64,000 nucleotides of DNA from Nonomuraea jabiensis (lineage in GTDB: Bacteria > Actinomycetota > Actinomycetes > Streptosporangiales > Streptosporangiaceae), in NCBI RefSeq assembly GCF_014204795.1, contig NZ_JACHMB010000001.1, positions 9,188,501 through 9,252,500 of the forward strand, given 5' to 3'. Shown here piece after piece: positions 15,986 through 24,451 of the stretch. The notes under the pieces are model-generated. The model saw only the letters and a list, made by a program, of their open reading frames with translations. It had not been told where the DNA came from and ran no database searches. Each line of letters starts with the position of its first letter. The stretch's first letter is position 1. A program made the translations under genes and the position numbers.

Positions 15986-16349
15986 GGTCCAAGAACGCGG
16001 GCTCGCCGTTGACCTCGGACAGGCGGGCCTCCTCCAGCGGATACCGGGACATCAGCCCGGCCACGAATGCCAGCCCGCGCTGCGGCCGGTGACCGGACGC
16101 AGCGCGGGGCGCACCTTGCTGCCGTCGTCGTTGTCGGCGATCGCGTCCTCGGCCAGCAGTTCCGCCAGCGCCGGCACGTCGCCGTTCTGCGAGGCGTCCA
16201 GGAAACGCTTGAGGAACTCGGTGTGGTCGCCGGTGGCCGGCTTGAGTCGGCCGCGGCCTTCGGTCAGGCGTCCCACCGCCCGGTGGTGCCATTGCCGGCG
16301 TACCGGTGAGCTGGGCGAACAGGCTTAGCGTACGTTCTCGTTCCTTCAC
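15905..16349 (-). pseudogene. ECF sigma factor (SigJ-type) C-terminal remnant
   Basis: Minus-strand frames give TGDHTEFLKRFLDASQNGDVPALAELLAEDAIADNDDGSKVRPALRPVTGR, then, after frame changes, FVAGLMSRYPLEEARLSEVNGEPAFLDRD and RQLVTFGIGDGRIHEIFGILNPA. Together these are the SnoaL-like domain found at the end of SigG/SigJ-type ECF sigma factors. The sigma-2 and sigma-4 regions are missing and at least two indels are present. The remnant runs straight into the dehydrogenase gene. Confidence 0.75.
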
Positions 16350-16373
16350 ACTCCGAGGGCCGGATCGTCGAGG

Positions 16374-17600
16374 TCAGCCGGCGAGCGCGGCGGCGATGGC
16401 GGGGCCGAATGCGGCGCCGAGCAGGTAGCAGAGGTTGAACTGGCCCATCGCCGTCGATCTGGCGCCGTCGGGCACCGCGGCGGCGGCGCGTGCCGCGAGC
16501 GCCCCTTGTCCGGAGGCGGCGGCGAGGGAGGTAAGCGCCTGGGCGATGAGGAGGGCGGCCGGCGAGAGGCTGAGGCATGCCAGCCCCACGCCTGCCGCCG
16601 CCAGCCCGGGGAAGAGCCCGGCAACGGCCTTCACCGGCGCTTTCGCGGTGGCGGCGATCATCCCGTAGGAGGCCAACCCGCCGAACATCAGCGGCCACAG
16701 GATGGCGGCTCCCACCTGGCCGCTGGTCCAGTCCGCCTGTCCGACGAGCAGGGTGGGCAGCAGATAGATCATGCCGAAGTTGGTCGCGGCCAGCAGGAAC
16801 GCCAGTCCGGACGTCAGGAGGAACACCGGAGCGCGGACGATCGAGGCGGGCACGAATCCGTCGCGCCTAGACCGTAGGTGCAGCGCCAGCAGCCCACCGG
16901 CGGCCACGGCGGCCGTCCCCGCAACCGGCCATGAGTTGGGCACGAACACCAGCGCGGTGACCAATGCCGTCAGCAGCACCGCACCCACCGGGTCGAAGGG
17001 TGCGTCCGGCACCGGGTCGGCGGGTCGGTGGCGCAGCACGCCGGGAACGGCGAGCAGGCTCAGCGCGGGCAGGGCCAGGCCCGCCTGCCAGGACAGCAGC
17101 TCTCCGGCCAGGTCGGCGATCAGCGGCGCGGTGGAACCGACCGTCGCCAGCGAGGCCGTGACGAGTCCCATGGAGCGCGCCGAGCGGGTGAGGCTCATGG
17201 CGATCGTGGTGAACCCGGCAGTGCCGAGCCCTTGAGCCGCGCTGCCCAGCACGAGCGACGGCAGTGAGGGCACGCTCACCACGAGCACTGCGCCGAGGGC
17301 GACCAGCGCGGCACAGGTGAGCAGGGCCCGGCGTACGCCCTGGTGGCTCTGCAAGCCCGCCATCAAGGGGGTGCCGATCGCGATGGCCCAGCCGAAGGCG
17401 GTGACGATCCAGGTCACGGCACCCAGAGTCAATCCGAGGTCGCGGGCGGCGTCCGGCAGGATGAGGCTGGGCCCGGCGATCCCGAAGGAGAGCGGTCCCG
17501 CCAGCAGCGCCAGCCAGGCCGCCGGAACCCCGCGGTCCGGAGCTCCAAGCTGATCGGGCGCTCCGGCGTGGGTGAAGGGGGCGGGGGATGAGCTGCTCAT
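16374..17600 (-). CDS. MFS transporter
   Basis: A 408-residue integral membrane protein with about 12 hydrophobic segments. Recognisable elements are an N-terminal helix WLALLAGPLSFGIAGPSLILP and a motif-A-like loop (LMAGLQSHQGVRRALL). A conserved GQFNLCYLLGAAFGPAIAAALAG sits at the C-terminal end. The family exports drugs or metabolites by proton antiport. Its ATG overlaps the stop of the OYE gene (ATGA), so the two are co-translated. Both are divergent from a LAL regulator, and export of the OYE substrate or product is a reasonable guess. Confidence 0.88.
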   Translation of the reverse strand: MSSSSPAPFTHAGAPDQLGAPDRGVPAAWLALLAGPLSFGIAGPSLILPDAARDLGLTLGAVTWIVTAFGWAIAIGTPLMAGLQSHQGVRRALLTCAALVALGAVLVVSVPSLPSLVLGSAAQGLGTAGFTTIAMSLTRSARSMGLVTASLATVGSTAPLIADLAGELLSWQAGLALPALSLLAVPGVLRHRPADPVPDAPFDPVGAVLLTALVTALVFVPNSWPVAGTAAVAAGGLLALHLRSRRDGFVPASIVRAPVFLLTSGLAFLLAATNFGMIYLLPTLLVGQADWTSGQVGAAILWPLMFGGLASYGMIAATAKAPVKAVAGLFPGLAAAGVGLACLSLSPAALLIAQALTSLAAASGQGALAARAAAAVPDGARSTAMGQFNLCYLLGAAFGPAIAAALAG

Positions 17601-18685
17601 CTGTCCTCCCCGCTCACGGACAGCACGGGGTAGTCGGTGTAGCCGCGGTGGTCGCCGCCGTAGAAGGTCCTCGGGTCGGCCTCGGTGTACGGTCCGCCCG
17701 CCGCGATCCTGGTGGGCAGGTCGGGGTTGGCCAGCCACAGTCGGCCGAAGGAGATCGCGTCGGCCAGGCCGGAGCGCAGTGCCTCGACCCCATCCGCGGG
17801 GTTCGCCGGCTCCTCGCCGCTCCACGGGTGCGGGTTGAGGACGAGCGGGCCCTCCCACTCGGCGCGGATGAGCTTGGTCACGTCGCGTGTGTCGTTCTCC
17901 GAGACGTGCACGTACGCCAGGTCGTACGGTGCCAGCGCGCGGGCCAGCTCCGTGTAGAGGATCTCCGTGTCGCTCTCCTTCATACCGTTGTAGGAGATGC
18001 CGGGAGAGATCCGGATGCCGGTGCGGCCAGGCCCGATCACGTCGGTGACGGCCTGCACGACCTCCACGGCGAACCTCAGCCGTCCTGCCACCGAACCGCC
18101 GTAGGCGTCGGTGCGCCGGTTGGTATTGTCCGACAGGAACTGGTGGATCAGGTAGCCGCTGGCGCCGTGCAGTTCGACCGCGTCGAAGCCGGCCTCCATC
18201 GCCAGCCGAGCCGCGGCGGCGAAATCCTCAATGGCCTGGTCGATGTCGGCCAGCGTCATCTCCCGCGGCGTCGGATGATCCAGCAGCCCTTCGGGGGTGT
18301 AGAGCCGCTCTCCGGAGCAGATCGCCGACGGAGCGAGGGGAAGCTCCCCTCCGGGATACAGGCAGGGATGGCCGATCCGCCCGGAGTGCATGATCTGGAC
18401 CGCGATGCGGCCGCCTCGCCGGTGCACCGCGTCCGTGACCAGCCGCCAGGCGGCCATCTGCTCCGGCGTGTGCAAGCCGGGGGTGTCGATGTAGCCCTGG
18501 CCGATCACGCATGGCTGGGTGCCCTCGGTGATGATCAGACCGGCGGCGGCGCGCTGGGCGTAGTACTCGGCGGTCAGTTCACCGACGAGCCCGTCCCGTG
18601 CCCGGCTGCGCGTCATGGGCGCCATGATCAGGCGGTTGGGAAGATCCAGCTCGCCGATGGTCACCGGCGTGAGAAGCTCGTTCAC
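17597..18685 (-). CDS. Old yellow enzyme family alkene reductase
   Basis: A complete 362-residue OYE starting at GTG with GAGGAG upstream. It begins LLTPVTIGELDLPNRLIMAPMTRSRA, the family N-terminus. The active-site block is ELHGASGYLIHQFLSDNTN. The His and Tyr are present, but the position that is Asn or His in nearly all OYEs (HxAN/H-GY) is Ser here. FMN-binding segments IRISPGISYNG and TFYGGDHRGYTDYP are intact. It forms a two-gene operon with the MFS transporter and is transcribed away from the LAL regulator. The first OYE of the window keeps Asn at the same place, so the Ser is specific to this copy. Confidence 0.93.
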   Translation of the reverse strand: MNELLTPVTIGELDLPNRLIMAPMTRSRARDGLVGELTAEYYAQRAAAGLIITEGTQPCVIGQGYIDTPGLHTPEQMAAWRLVTDAVHRRGGRIAVQIMHSGRIGHPCLYPGGELPLAPSAICSGERLYTPEGLLDHPTPREMTLADIDQAIEDFAAAARLAMEAGFDAVELHGASGYLIHQFLSDNTNRRTDAYGGSVAGRLRFAVEVVQAVTDVIGPGRTGIRISPGISYNGMKESDTEILYTELARALAPYDLAYVHVSENDTRDVTKLIRAEWEGPLVLNPHPWSGEEPANPADGVEALRSGLADAISFGRLWLANPDLPTRIAAGGPYTEADPRTFYGGDHRGYTDYPVLSVSGEDR

Positions 18686-18786
18686 GTCACTCTCCTCGTC
18701 ACGGGATCGTCTTCGTTGCCACGAGGGTATGAACGGGCGTTTACGGGCCGAATCGGTAAGGTTTCGGTACGGGACTACTGGGATCG

Positions 18787-18821
18787 CGTACGTATCCCGG
18801 ACGGCACGGCCGTACGTATCC
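18787..18821. promoter_or_regulatory. Tandem direct repeat in OYE/LAL divergent promoter region
   Basis: CGTACGTATCC occurs at 18787-18797 and again at 18811-18821, a 24-bp spacing (about two helical turns, same face). Each copy contains the palindrome TACGTA. The site lies between the divergent OYE-MFS operon and the LAL regulator and is a good candidate for the regulator's binding site. LuxR-type activators often use paired direct repeats; the assignment is inference. Confidence 0.5.
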
Positions 18822-18842
18822 CCGCACGAAAGGCATAGTCGG

Positions 18843-21503
18843 TTGCTGTATGGCAGGGCGGGCGAGCAGGCCGCGATCGAGGACCTCGTGGAGGCCGCGC
18901 GTGGCGGCCGCAGCGGCGGCCTCGTCCTGCGCGGCGAGCCCGGCATCGGCAAATCGGCGTTGCTCGACTGGGCCGCCGAGTACTGCACCGGCATCGGGGT
19001 GCGCGTCCTGCGGGTCACCGGCGTCGAGACGGAGGCGGATCTCGCCTTCGCCGGGCTCGTCCAACTGCTCTGGCCGGTCCAGGAACACCTCGATGCGCTG
19101 CCCGGGACACAGGCGGACGCCCTGCGGGCGGTGCTCGGCTCGGGCGGCGCGGGCGCGCGGGACAGGTTCCTGTCCGGGCTGGCCGTGATGAGCCTGCTGG
19201 CCCATCTCGCCGACGACGGGCCGCTGCTCTGCCTGGTCGACGACGCGCACTGGCTCGACCATGCCACCGCCGACGCACTGCTGTTCGCCGCCCGCCGTCT
19301 GACGGAGGAGAGGGTGGCGCTGCTGTTCGCCGCGCGGGAGGAGGGCTTCGCCGCCGCCGGTCTGCCCGAGATCCGCCCGTCGAGGCTGTCGCAGGAGGAC
19401 GCGGAACGCGTCCTGGCCCACCGAGGCCTGACCCCCGCGGCACGGGAGCAGGTGATCGCCGAGTCCGAGGGGAACCCGCTGGCGCTGATCGAGTTCTCCT
19501 GCGAACGGAGGCGCTACCACGCGGCGGCCGGCCCGATCCCGATCGCCGACCGGGTGCTCGCGTCCTTCCGCTCACGCATCGCCCTGCTGCCCGACAAGAC
19601 CCGTCTCATGATGCTGATGATCGCCGCCGAGGGCCGTGGTGACCTGCCGATGCTGCTGAGCGCCGCGGACGCGCTCGGAGTCGGACCGGAAGACCTGGAG
19701 GAGGCCGAGAAGGTCGGACTGGTCGAGGTGAGTGCCGCGGCCATCGCCTTCCGCCATCCTCTGATCCGCACCGCCGCCTACCAGGGCGCGCCGCTGGCGC
19801 GGCGGATCGCCGTGCACCGGGCGCTGGCGGACGTGGCCACCGACGACGACTGCCGGATCCGGCACCGGGCCGCGGCCACGACGTCACCTGACGAGGACCT
19901 GGCGGTGGCGTTGACGCGCGCCGCCGAACGGGCTCGCGGCCGGGCCGCCTTTGCCGCCGCCGCCGGGCTGTGGGAACAGGCCGCGACCTACACCCCGCGC
20001 CCGCGCGACCGAGCCGCCCGGCTGGGCCAGGCGGCGGCGCTGGCGCTGTCGTCCGGCCACGCCGACCACGCCGCCGGCCTCGTCGGCCAGGCCGAGGACC
20101 TGCTGGACGATCCCACGTCCCTCGCCACGCTGACCGAGACACGAGCGGCGGTGGAGTTCGAGCGGGGAAAGGGCCGGTCGGCCGCCCGGCTCCTGATGGA
20201 ACGGTGCCCCCCTGCCGACCCGGTGGGCGCCGTGCCCATGCTGCGCACGGCGGCGGGGTACGCCTGGCTCTGCGGCGAGGCGGAGGTGATCCGGGGCGCG
20301 GCCGCACGGCTGACCGCCATGGGCACACAGGATCCGATGATCCAGGGTCTGGCGCACCTGGTCGACGACGACTACGCGCGCGGCCTGCCGCTGCTGGCAC
20401 AGTTCGTCGCGCACACCCTGCCCGACATCACCAGCCACGCGCCGGGCACCCTGCTGGAGGGCGCCACCATCCGGTGGGCTGCCTTCTGCGCGATGGTCAT
20501 GACCGACGACGACGCGGCCGCCACCCTGGCCGGCGCCGAGGTGGCGCGGTTGCGTCGGCAGAGCCTGGTGGGGGCGTTGCCGCAGGTGCTGCAGGATCTG
20601 GCCGGGGTGCACGTGCAGGCCGGCAGACACCGTGACGCCGAGGCGTGCATCGCGGAGGCCGTAGAGCTGGCCCGCCACACGGGAATGCACCAGCGTGTGC
20701 CGCGGCTGCACTCGGTGCTGGCCAGGGCGGCGGCGATCGAGGGCGACGAGCAACGCTGCGTCCGGCTCGCCGGCGACCAGCCGGACTCCGGCGGCATGGT
20801 CGGCCTCGCCGCACTCTGCCTGCTCGACCTGGGGCTCGGACGCTACGACCGGGTGCTGGAGCGGCTCGAGGCCGCGGCGCGAGGACCGCTGCGCCACCTG
20901 ACGATGCTGGTCACAGCCGGAGCCGAGCAGGTCGAGGCCGCCGTGCGGCTGGGCGAGCCCGAACGGGCCCAGGAGCCCCTGCGCCGCCTGGAAGCCTGGG
21001 CACGCGCCGGGAGACAGCCATGGGCCGAGGCGGTCAGCGCCCGCTGCCGCGCGCTGCTGAGTGACGACGAGGACGACTATCTGCGCGCCCTGGCGGCGCA
21101 CCGGCGCGCCGACCGGCCCTTCGAGCAGGCGCGCACCGAGCTGGCGTACGGTGAGTGGCTGCGCCGGGCCCGGCGCAGCACCGACGCCCGCACCCCGCTG
21201 CGGGCGGCGCTGAAGACCTTCGAGCGGTTGCGGGCCGCGCCGTGGCGGGCGCGGGCGGAGGCGGAGCTGAAGGCGACAGGAGAGTCCGTCCTGGCAGCCC
21301 AGCCGACGGCCGCCGACCCGCTGGAGCGGCTCACGCCCCAGGAACTCCAGGTCGTACGTCTGGCCAGGGACGGGAGCACAAGCCGGGAGATCGCTGCACA
21401 CCTGTTCCTCAGCCCGCGCACGATAGAGCACCACCTTTATCGGGCCTACCGCAAGCTCGGCATCCGGTCACGCCGGGAGCTGGCCCGCCTCGACCTCACC
21501 TGA
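18843..21503 (+). CDS. LAL-type LuxR family regulator (AAA ATPase, LuxR HTH)
   Basis: An 886-residue large ATP-binding LuxR regulator. I place the start at TTG 18843 (LLYGRAGEQAAIEDL, the usual opening of this family, with GAAAGG 11 bp upstream); an in-frame ATG at 18729 is the alternative. Walker A is LRGEPGIGKSALLDW and Walker B is LLCLVDDAHWLD. A long TPR-like helical region follows (residues 380-800). The C-terminal LuxR HTH is LTPQELQVVRLARDGSTSREIAAHLFLSPRTIEHHL. LAL proteins activate pathway genes on sensing ATP or a ligand; the divergent OYE-MFS operon is the obvious target. Confidence 0.9.
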   Translation: MLYGRAGEQAAIEDLVEAARGGRSGGLVLRGEPGIGKSALLDWAAEYCTGIGVRVLRVTGVETEADLAFAGLVQLLWPVQEHLDALPGTQADALRAVLGSGGAGARDRFLSGLAVMSLLAHLADDGPLLCLVDDAHWLDHATADALLFAARRLTEERVALLFAAREEGFAAAGLPEIRPSRLSQEDAERVLAHRGLTPAAREQVIAESEGNPLALIEFSCERRRYHAAAGPIPIADRVLASFRSRIALLPDKTRLMMLMIAAEGRGDLPMLLSAADALGVGPEDLEEAEKVGLVEVSAAAIAFRHPLIRTAAYQGAPLARRIAVHRALADVATDDDCRIRHRAAATTSPDEDLAVALTRAAERARGRAAFAAAAGLWEQAATYTPRPRDRAARLGQAAALALSSGHADHAAGLVGQAEDLLDDPTSLATLTETRAAVEFERGKGRSAARLLMERCPPADPVGAVPMLRTAAGYAWLCGEAEVIRGAAARLTAMGTQDPMIQGLAHLVDDDYARGLPLLAQFVAHTLPDITSHAPGTLLEGATIRWAAFCAMVMTDDDAAATLAGAEVARLRRQSLVGALPQVLQDLAGVHVQAGRHRDAEACIAEAVELARHTGMHQRVPRLHSVLARAAAIEGDEQRCVRLAGDQPDSGGMVGLAALCLLDLGLGRYDRVLERLEAAARGPLRHLTMLVTAGAEQVEAAVRLGEPERAQEPLRRLEAWARAGRQPWAEAVSARCRALLSDDEDDYLRALAAHRRADRPFEQARTELAYGEWLRRARRSTDARTPLRAALKTFERLRAAPWRARAEAELKATGESVLAAQPTAADPLERLTPQELQVVRLARDGSTSREIAAHLFLSPRTIEHHLYRAYRKLGIRSRRELARLDLT

Positions 21504-21689
21504 ACCACGCCGACATTCACGCAGCCGCGCTCTTGGCCTCCGAATAGGAGCAGCTCAGCTAGCCGGGCTTACTGTCACATTTGTTGACGGACGGCCTCTG
21601 GCCAGGCCAGCCTTACGCCGTGGCGGAACCTCCTGCCTCGCGGGCCCGGCAGAGCCTTTGAACCCGGGCTACAGGCCGGTCATCGGGCT

Positions 21690-21890
21690 CATGTAGTACC
21701 AGCAGTCGGCAAGCTCAAGGGTAAGCAACTCAAACTGCCCGAACCCGCTCGGCGCTCCATCCGCCGGCGGTATGTCGATGGCGAGATGTCCCTGGCCGAC
21801 CTGGCCACCGAGTACAGCGTCGGACGCTCCACCATCCACCTGTACCGCTTCATCACTCATCGCGTGGTGCTTGACCTGCGGCTTTGACCT
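21690..21890 (+). pseudogene. Resolvase C-terminal remnant (second copy)
   Basis: The frame reads GKLKGKQLKLPEPARRSIRRRYVDGEMSLADLATEYSVGRSTIH, the hinge and C-terminal HTH of a serine resolvase. It then diverges (LYRFITHRVV). The stretch 21789-21839 is identical over 51 bp to 2668-2718 and in the same orientation. No catalytic domain is present. The rest of 21504-21900 holds nothing else I can recognise. Confidence 0.75.
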
Positions 21891-21899
21891 CCAGATGTC

Positions 21900-22148
21900 G
21901 TGTGGGCAAGATCCCTGCCTGTGCTGGTTCGTCTGCTGTATCTGACCTTGATTCGGGTGTTCGGCTGGCTGGTGTTGCTGGGTCGTAGCCAGGCGTCCAA
22001 GGATGTCGAGATCATGGTGCTCCGGCATGAGGTTGCCGTGTTGAAGCGTCGGGTCGTCCGTCCGAAGCCGGACTGGGCCGATCGGGCGCTCTTGGCGGCC
22101 TTGGCCCGCGTCCTGCCGACGGTGCTGCGAGCTCATCGGCTTACGTAA
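21900..22148 (+). pseudogene. Integrase-core (IS3/IS481-like) transposase N-terminal fragment
   Basis: An 82-residue frame reads LVRLLYLTLIRVFGWLVLLGRSQASKDVEIMVLRHEVAVLKRRVV, then PKPDWADRALLAALARVLPTVLRAHRL. This is the typical start of actinobacterial rve-type transposases, which normally continue for another 250 residues with a DDE domain. It stops at 22146-22148. Small pieces matching later parts of such transposases lie at 24038-24085 (TNCYAERW) and 47205-47280 (YLLAVIEHATRRVRVLG). Confidence 0.75.
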
Positions 22149-22187
22149 GGCGGTAAGGCGGTTACGCCCAAGCTGCTCGGCCACCCG

Positions 22188-22856
22188 TTGCGTCCAGCCT
22201 CGCGACTCCATACCGGCCCTGACCATTGCGACGCGTGTTCCAACCGCCGATGGGAGGCTCTGACGGGTAGCGGTGTGCATGTGGCTCCAGCCGGGTACCG
22301 TCAGCGCGTGGATGCGCGCGCCGAGCGGATCGCCTTGTTCCTCGCCGTACGGAACGTGCCGTACGCCACGGACGGCGCCCATGACGCCGAGACGCTGATG
22401 ATCTCCGGGTGCGGTGACTGCCTGGCGAAGTCCGCCTATCTGATCGAGGGCTTCCGGGCGCTGGGGTACCAAGCCCGGAAAGTTCGGTGGCTGTATCACC
22501 TGCCGAACCGGCCGGCCGAGGTACGGATGCTGCCCTCCCGGGAGGACGTGCATTCAGCGGCCGAAGCGTTGATCGATGGCCGGTGGACGCTGGTGGACGC
22601 CACCCACGATCCGCCCCTGGCCGCCGCCGGGTTGGCGGTCGCCGTATGGGACGGCATCACCGACACTGTCCCGGCCTACGAGCCGCGCGGGCCGCTGTGG
22701 CGACCGGGGGACGGGCCCGCACCGGTGCCGAACGCCGACCTCGACGAGACCGTCGACGCCGACGGCGGCGGCCGCTGTCAGAAGGCGTTCAACCGCTGGT
22801 TGCGCGAGGTCCGTGCCGGTGCCGCGACGAACGCGCCCTGGCATGGGGCCGGTTGA
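22188..22856 (+). CDS. Transglutaminase-like protein
   Basis: A protein of up to 222 residues with the transglutaminase/papain-like triad. The Cys is in SGCGDCLAKSAYLIEGFRALGYQARKV, the His in SREDVHSAAEALIDG, and the Asp in RWTLVDATHDP. The first 40 residues are weakly supported; a GTG at 22308 (VDARAERIALFLAVRNVPYAT) may be the real start. It shares 14 bp with the ATG of the exonuclease-like pseudogene at 22843, so the two form a pair. Bacterial members act as proteases or peptide cross-linkers. The specific substrate is unknown. Confidence 0.75.
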   Translation: MRPASRLHTGPDHCDACSNRRWEALTGSGVHVAPAGYRQRVDARAERIALFLAVRNVPYATDGAHDAETLMISGCGDCLAKSAYLIEGFRALGYQARKVRWLYHLPNRPAEVRMLPSREDVHSAAEALIDGRWTLVDATHDPPLAAAGLAVAVWDGITDTVPAYEPRGPLWRPGDGPAPVPNADLDETVDADGGGRCQKAFNRWLREVRAGAATNAPWHGAG

Positions 22857-23520
22857 TGGCGGGGCCTCGCCGCTGTACTGCGATGCCGCCTTTGCCCGGC
22901 ACACCTACCTGGTCATCGACTTCGAGGCGCTGACCCCGCCGGACGGTCCGCCGTTCCGGTGGAGGTGGCGGTCCTCGCCCTCACTGTCATCGTCAACGGC
23001 TGGTCGGAGCTGTGGAGTCTTGAATCGTTGATCGCGCCGCCCGTCGAGGTGCCGGTTAGCTCGTTCGACGTGCGTATGTATCACCGCGGCGATGCTGGCC
23101 ACGGCTGCCGGTCCCGAGCAGGTCATGGCCGAGCTCGACCGCCGGTTGTCGGCGCCGCCGTACCGGGTGGTCGCCCATCACGCGCCCACCGAGGCGGGGC
23201 TCATCGCCCACCAGCGGCTGCACTGTCCCGTCCTGGCGGCTGTCCCGCTGCTGGATACCGTACGGCTGGCTCGCGCGCTGTACCCGGAGCTGCCGTCGCA
23301 CCGACTGGACGATCTGATGCGGTATCTGCGGATTAAGCCGCCTGGGCGCCGTCATCGGGCGATGCCGGACGTGCAGGTCACGGCGCGGGTCTTCGAGCGG
23401 CTGGTGGCTGAGGGCGGGCGCTCGGGGCGCTGGCGCACGCTGTCCGATCTTGACCGGGTGGGTGGGTTGGCGCCCAAGCGTCTGGCGTCACCGGGCGGAG
23501 TTCAGGTTGGGCTGTTCTGA
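22843..23520 (+). pseudogene. DnaQ-like 3'-5' exonuclease, two frameshifts
   Basis: Three frames give a DEDDh-type exonuclease. RHTYLVIDFEALTP holds the DxE pair of ExoI. After a shift near 22955 comes VEVAVLALTVIVNGWSELWSLESLIAPP, with SSFDVRMYHR. After a second shift near 23085 comes VVAHHAPTEAGLI (ExoII, usually HNAxxD, so partly altered), LLDTVRLARALYPELPSHRLDDL and HRAMPDVQVTARVFERL (ExoIII, HxxxxD). It ends LVAEGGRSGRWRTLSDLDRVGG. It is adjacent to the transglutaminase-like gene. The indels are single-base and may be artefacts. Confidence 0.75.
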
Positions 23521-23824
23521 GATCTTGAACGCGGTTGTGGAGCGTGGTCAGGGACTGCTGGCGCGTGGTTCGTCTGCATGAAGTGTTGCAGGGCGGCATG
23601 TCCTTCGGCGGTGAAGCGGTCTTGCCGGTTGGCGGTCGCGGTGACGGTCATGGTGACGGCGTCGGGGGCGCCGCATAGGGACATCAGTCTCTGCTCTGCC
23701 GGGCTGGGCCGGCGCCCGTAACCTGCGTAGGAAGGCATCGCGCAGGTCGTCGCGGTCGTGGAGGGTGCGCATGGTGATGCGGAGGAAGGCCCGTCCGGCG
23801 GGCTCGTAGCGACTATTTTCGAAG
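23521..23824. other. Decayed stretch, no assigned gene
   Basis: The minus strand shows short coherent pieces (YEPAGRAFLRITMRTLHDRDDLRDAFL, and in another frame DAVTMTVTATANRQDRFTAEGHAALQHFMQTN), broken by frame changes. I cannot assign them to a family. They sit between the exonuclease-like pseudogene and a GTP-cyclohydrolase fragment. Confidence 0.35.
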
Positions 23825-24037
23825 TCACAGCTCCCTGGGCACGAACTCCGCGCCTCGCATGCACAGATGCTCGGCCGCCAGGACGACACCCACCCCGCGG
23901 CATTCCAGCCGCTCCTCCAGGAAAGTAGCGATCTGCTGCCCGAGCTCCTCCTGTACGTGCATGCGCGCCGCGAAGGACTCCACGGCCCGGGCCGGCTTCG
24001 ACAGGCCGGCGATCCGAGCAGCGGGCAGCACGCCGAC
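23825..24037 (-). pseudogene. GTP cyclohydrolase I (FolE) fragment
   Basis: A minus-strand frame of about 70 residues reads HVGVLPAARIAGLSKPARAVESFAARMHVQEELGQQIATFLEERL, then CRGVGVVLAAEHLCMRGAEF. This is the central part of GTP cyclohydrolase I (the IAGLSKLARVVE helix and the GVGVVIEAEHxCM zinc-ligand block). Both ends of the gene are missing. A transposase scrap abuts its upstream side at 24038. Confidence 0.8.
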
Positions 24038-24085
24038 GTGCGCGCCGCGCACCAATTGCTATGCCGAACGGTGGAACGGCCTCCG
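24038..24085 (+). pseudogene. Transposase integrase-core scrap
   Basis: The plus-strand frame reads RAPRTNCYAERWNG, matching the segment around the catalytic Glu of rve-type transposases (RTNxYAERW). It is too short for more than a family hint. It lies 2 kb from the transposase N-terminal fragment at 21900 and may derive from the same insertion. Confidence 0.5.
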
Positions 24086-24148
24086 ACTGCGGGTAGCGAG
24101 GCTGAAGTGCCCCGGTAAGCCGGCGGAGGCCGATCTGCTGGAACTTGA

Positions 24149-24451
24149 TCAGTCGACGCACATTGCTTCGTGGGTGGACTGGAAGACCCAGGTGCCGCCG
24201 CCCGGAGAGGCGTAGACGCCGGAAGTGTAATAGGTGCCAGGGGTGCAGTCGTGGCCGACCGCGAGGACGGCCTGCCGGGCCCGGCGTTCGGCTGCCGCCA
24301 CCCCTTCCGCGTAGGTGTTGCCCGCCCCCACAACAGTGGCGCTGCGGGGAGTGTCATAGCCGTCGGCGTGGGCGGCCGCGGGCGTGATTGCCAGGCCGGC
24401 CGCCACTGCAGAGATGAGACCGAATTGGCGGAGCAAAGTGACTTTTCGCAT
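24149..24451 (-). CDS. Small secreted protein of unknown function
   Basis: A 100-residue protein with a Sec signal peptide (RKVTLLRQFGLISAVAAGLAITPAAAHA, cleavage after AHA at about residue 29). The mature part has two Cys (GHDCTPGTYY and HEAMCVD at the C-terminus) and Gly/Thr/Tyr-rich strands. AAGGAG precedes the ATG. It resembles in size and layout the secreted protein at 3412-3864 (signal, then two distant Cys, and GxGxxWVFxS-like end) without clear sequence identity. Function unknown. Confidence 0.75.
   Translation of the reverse strand: MRKVTLLRQFGLISAVAAGLAITPAAAHADGYDTPRSATVVGAGNTYAEGVAAAERRARQAVLAVGHDCTPGTYYTSGVYASPGGGTWVFQSTHEAMCVD

Noticed and set aside
19884..21434. A 516-codon minus-strand frame over the LAL gene
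   Set aside because: It has no start signal or domain; the plus frame carries Walker motifs and a LuxR HTH.
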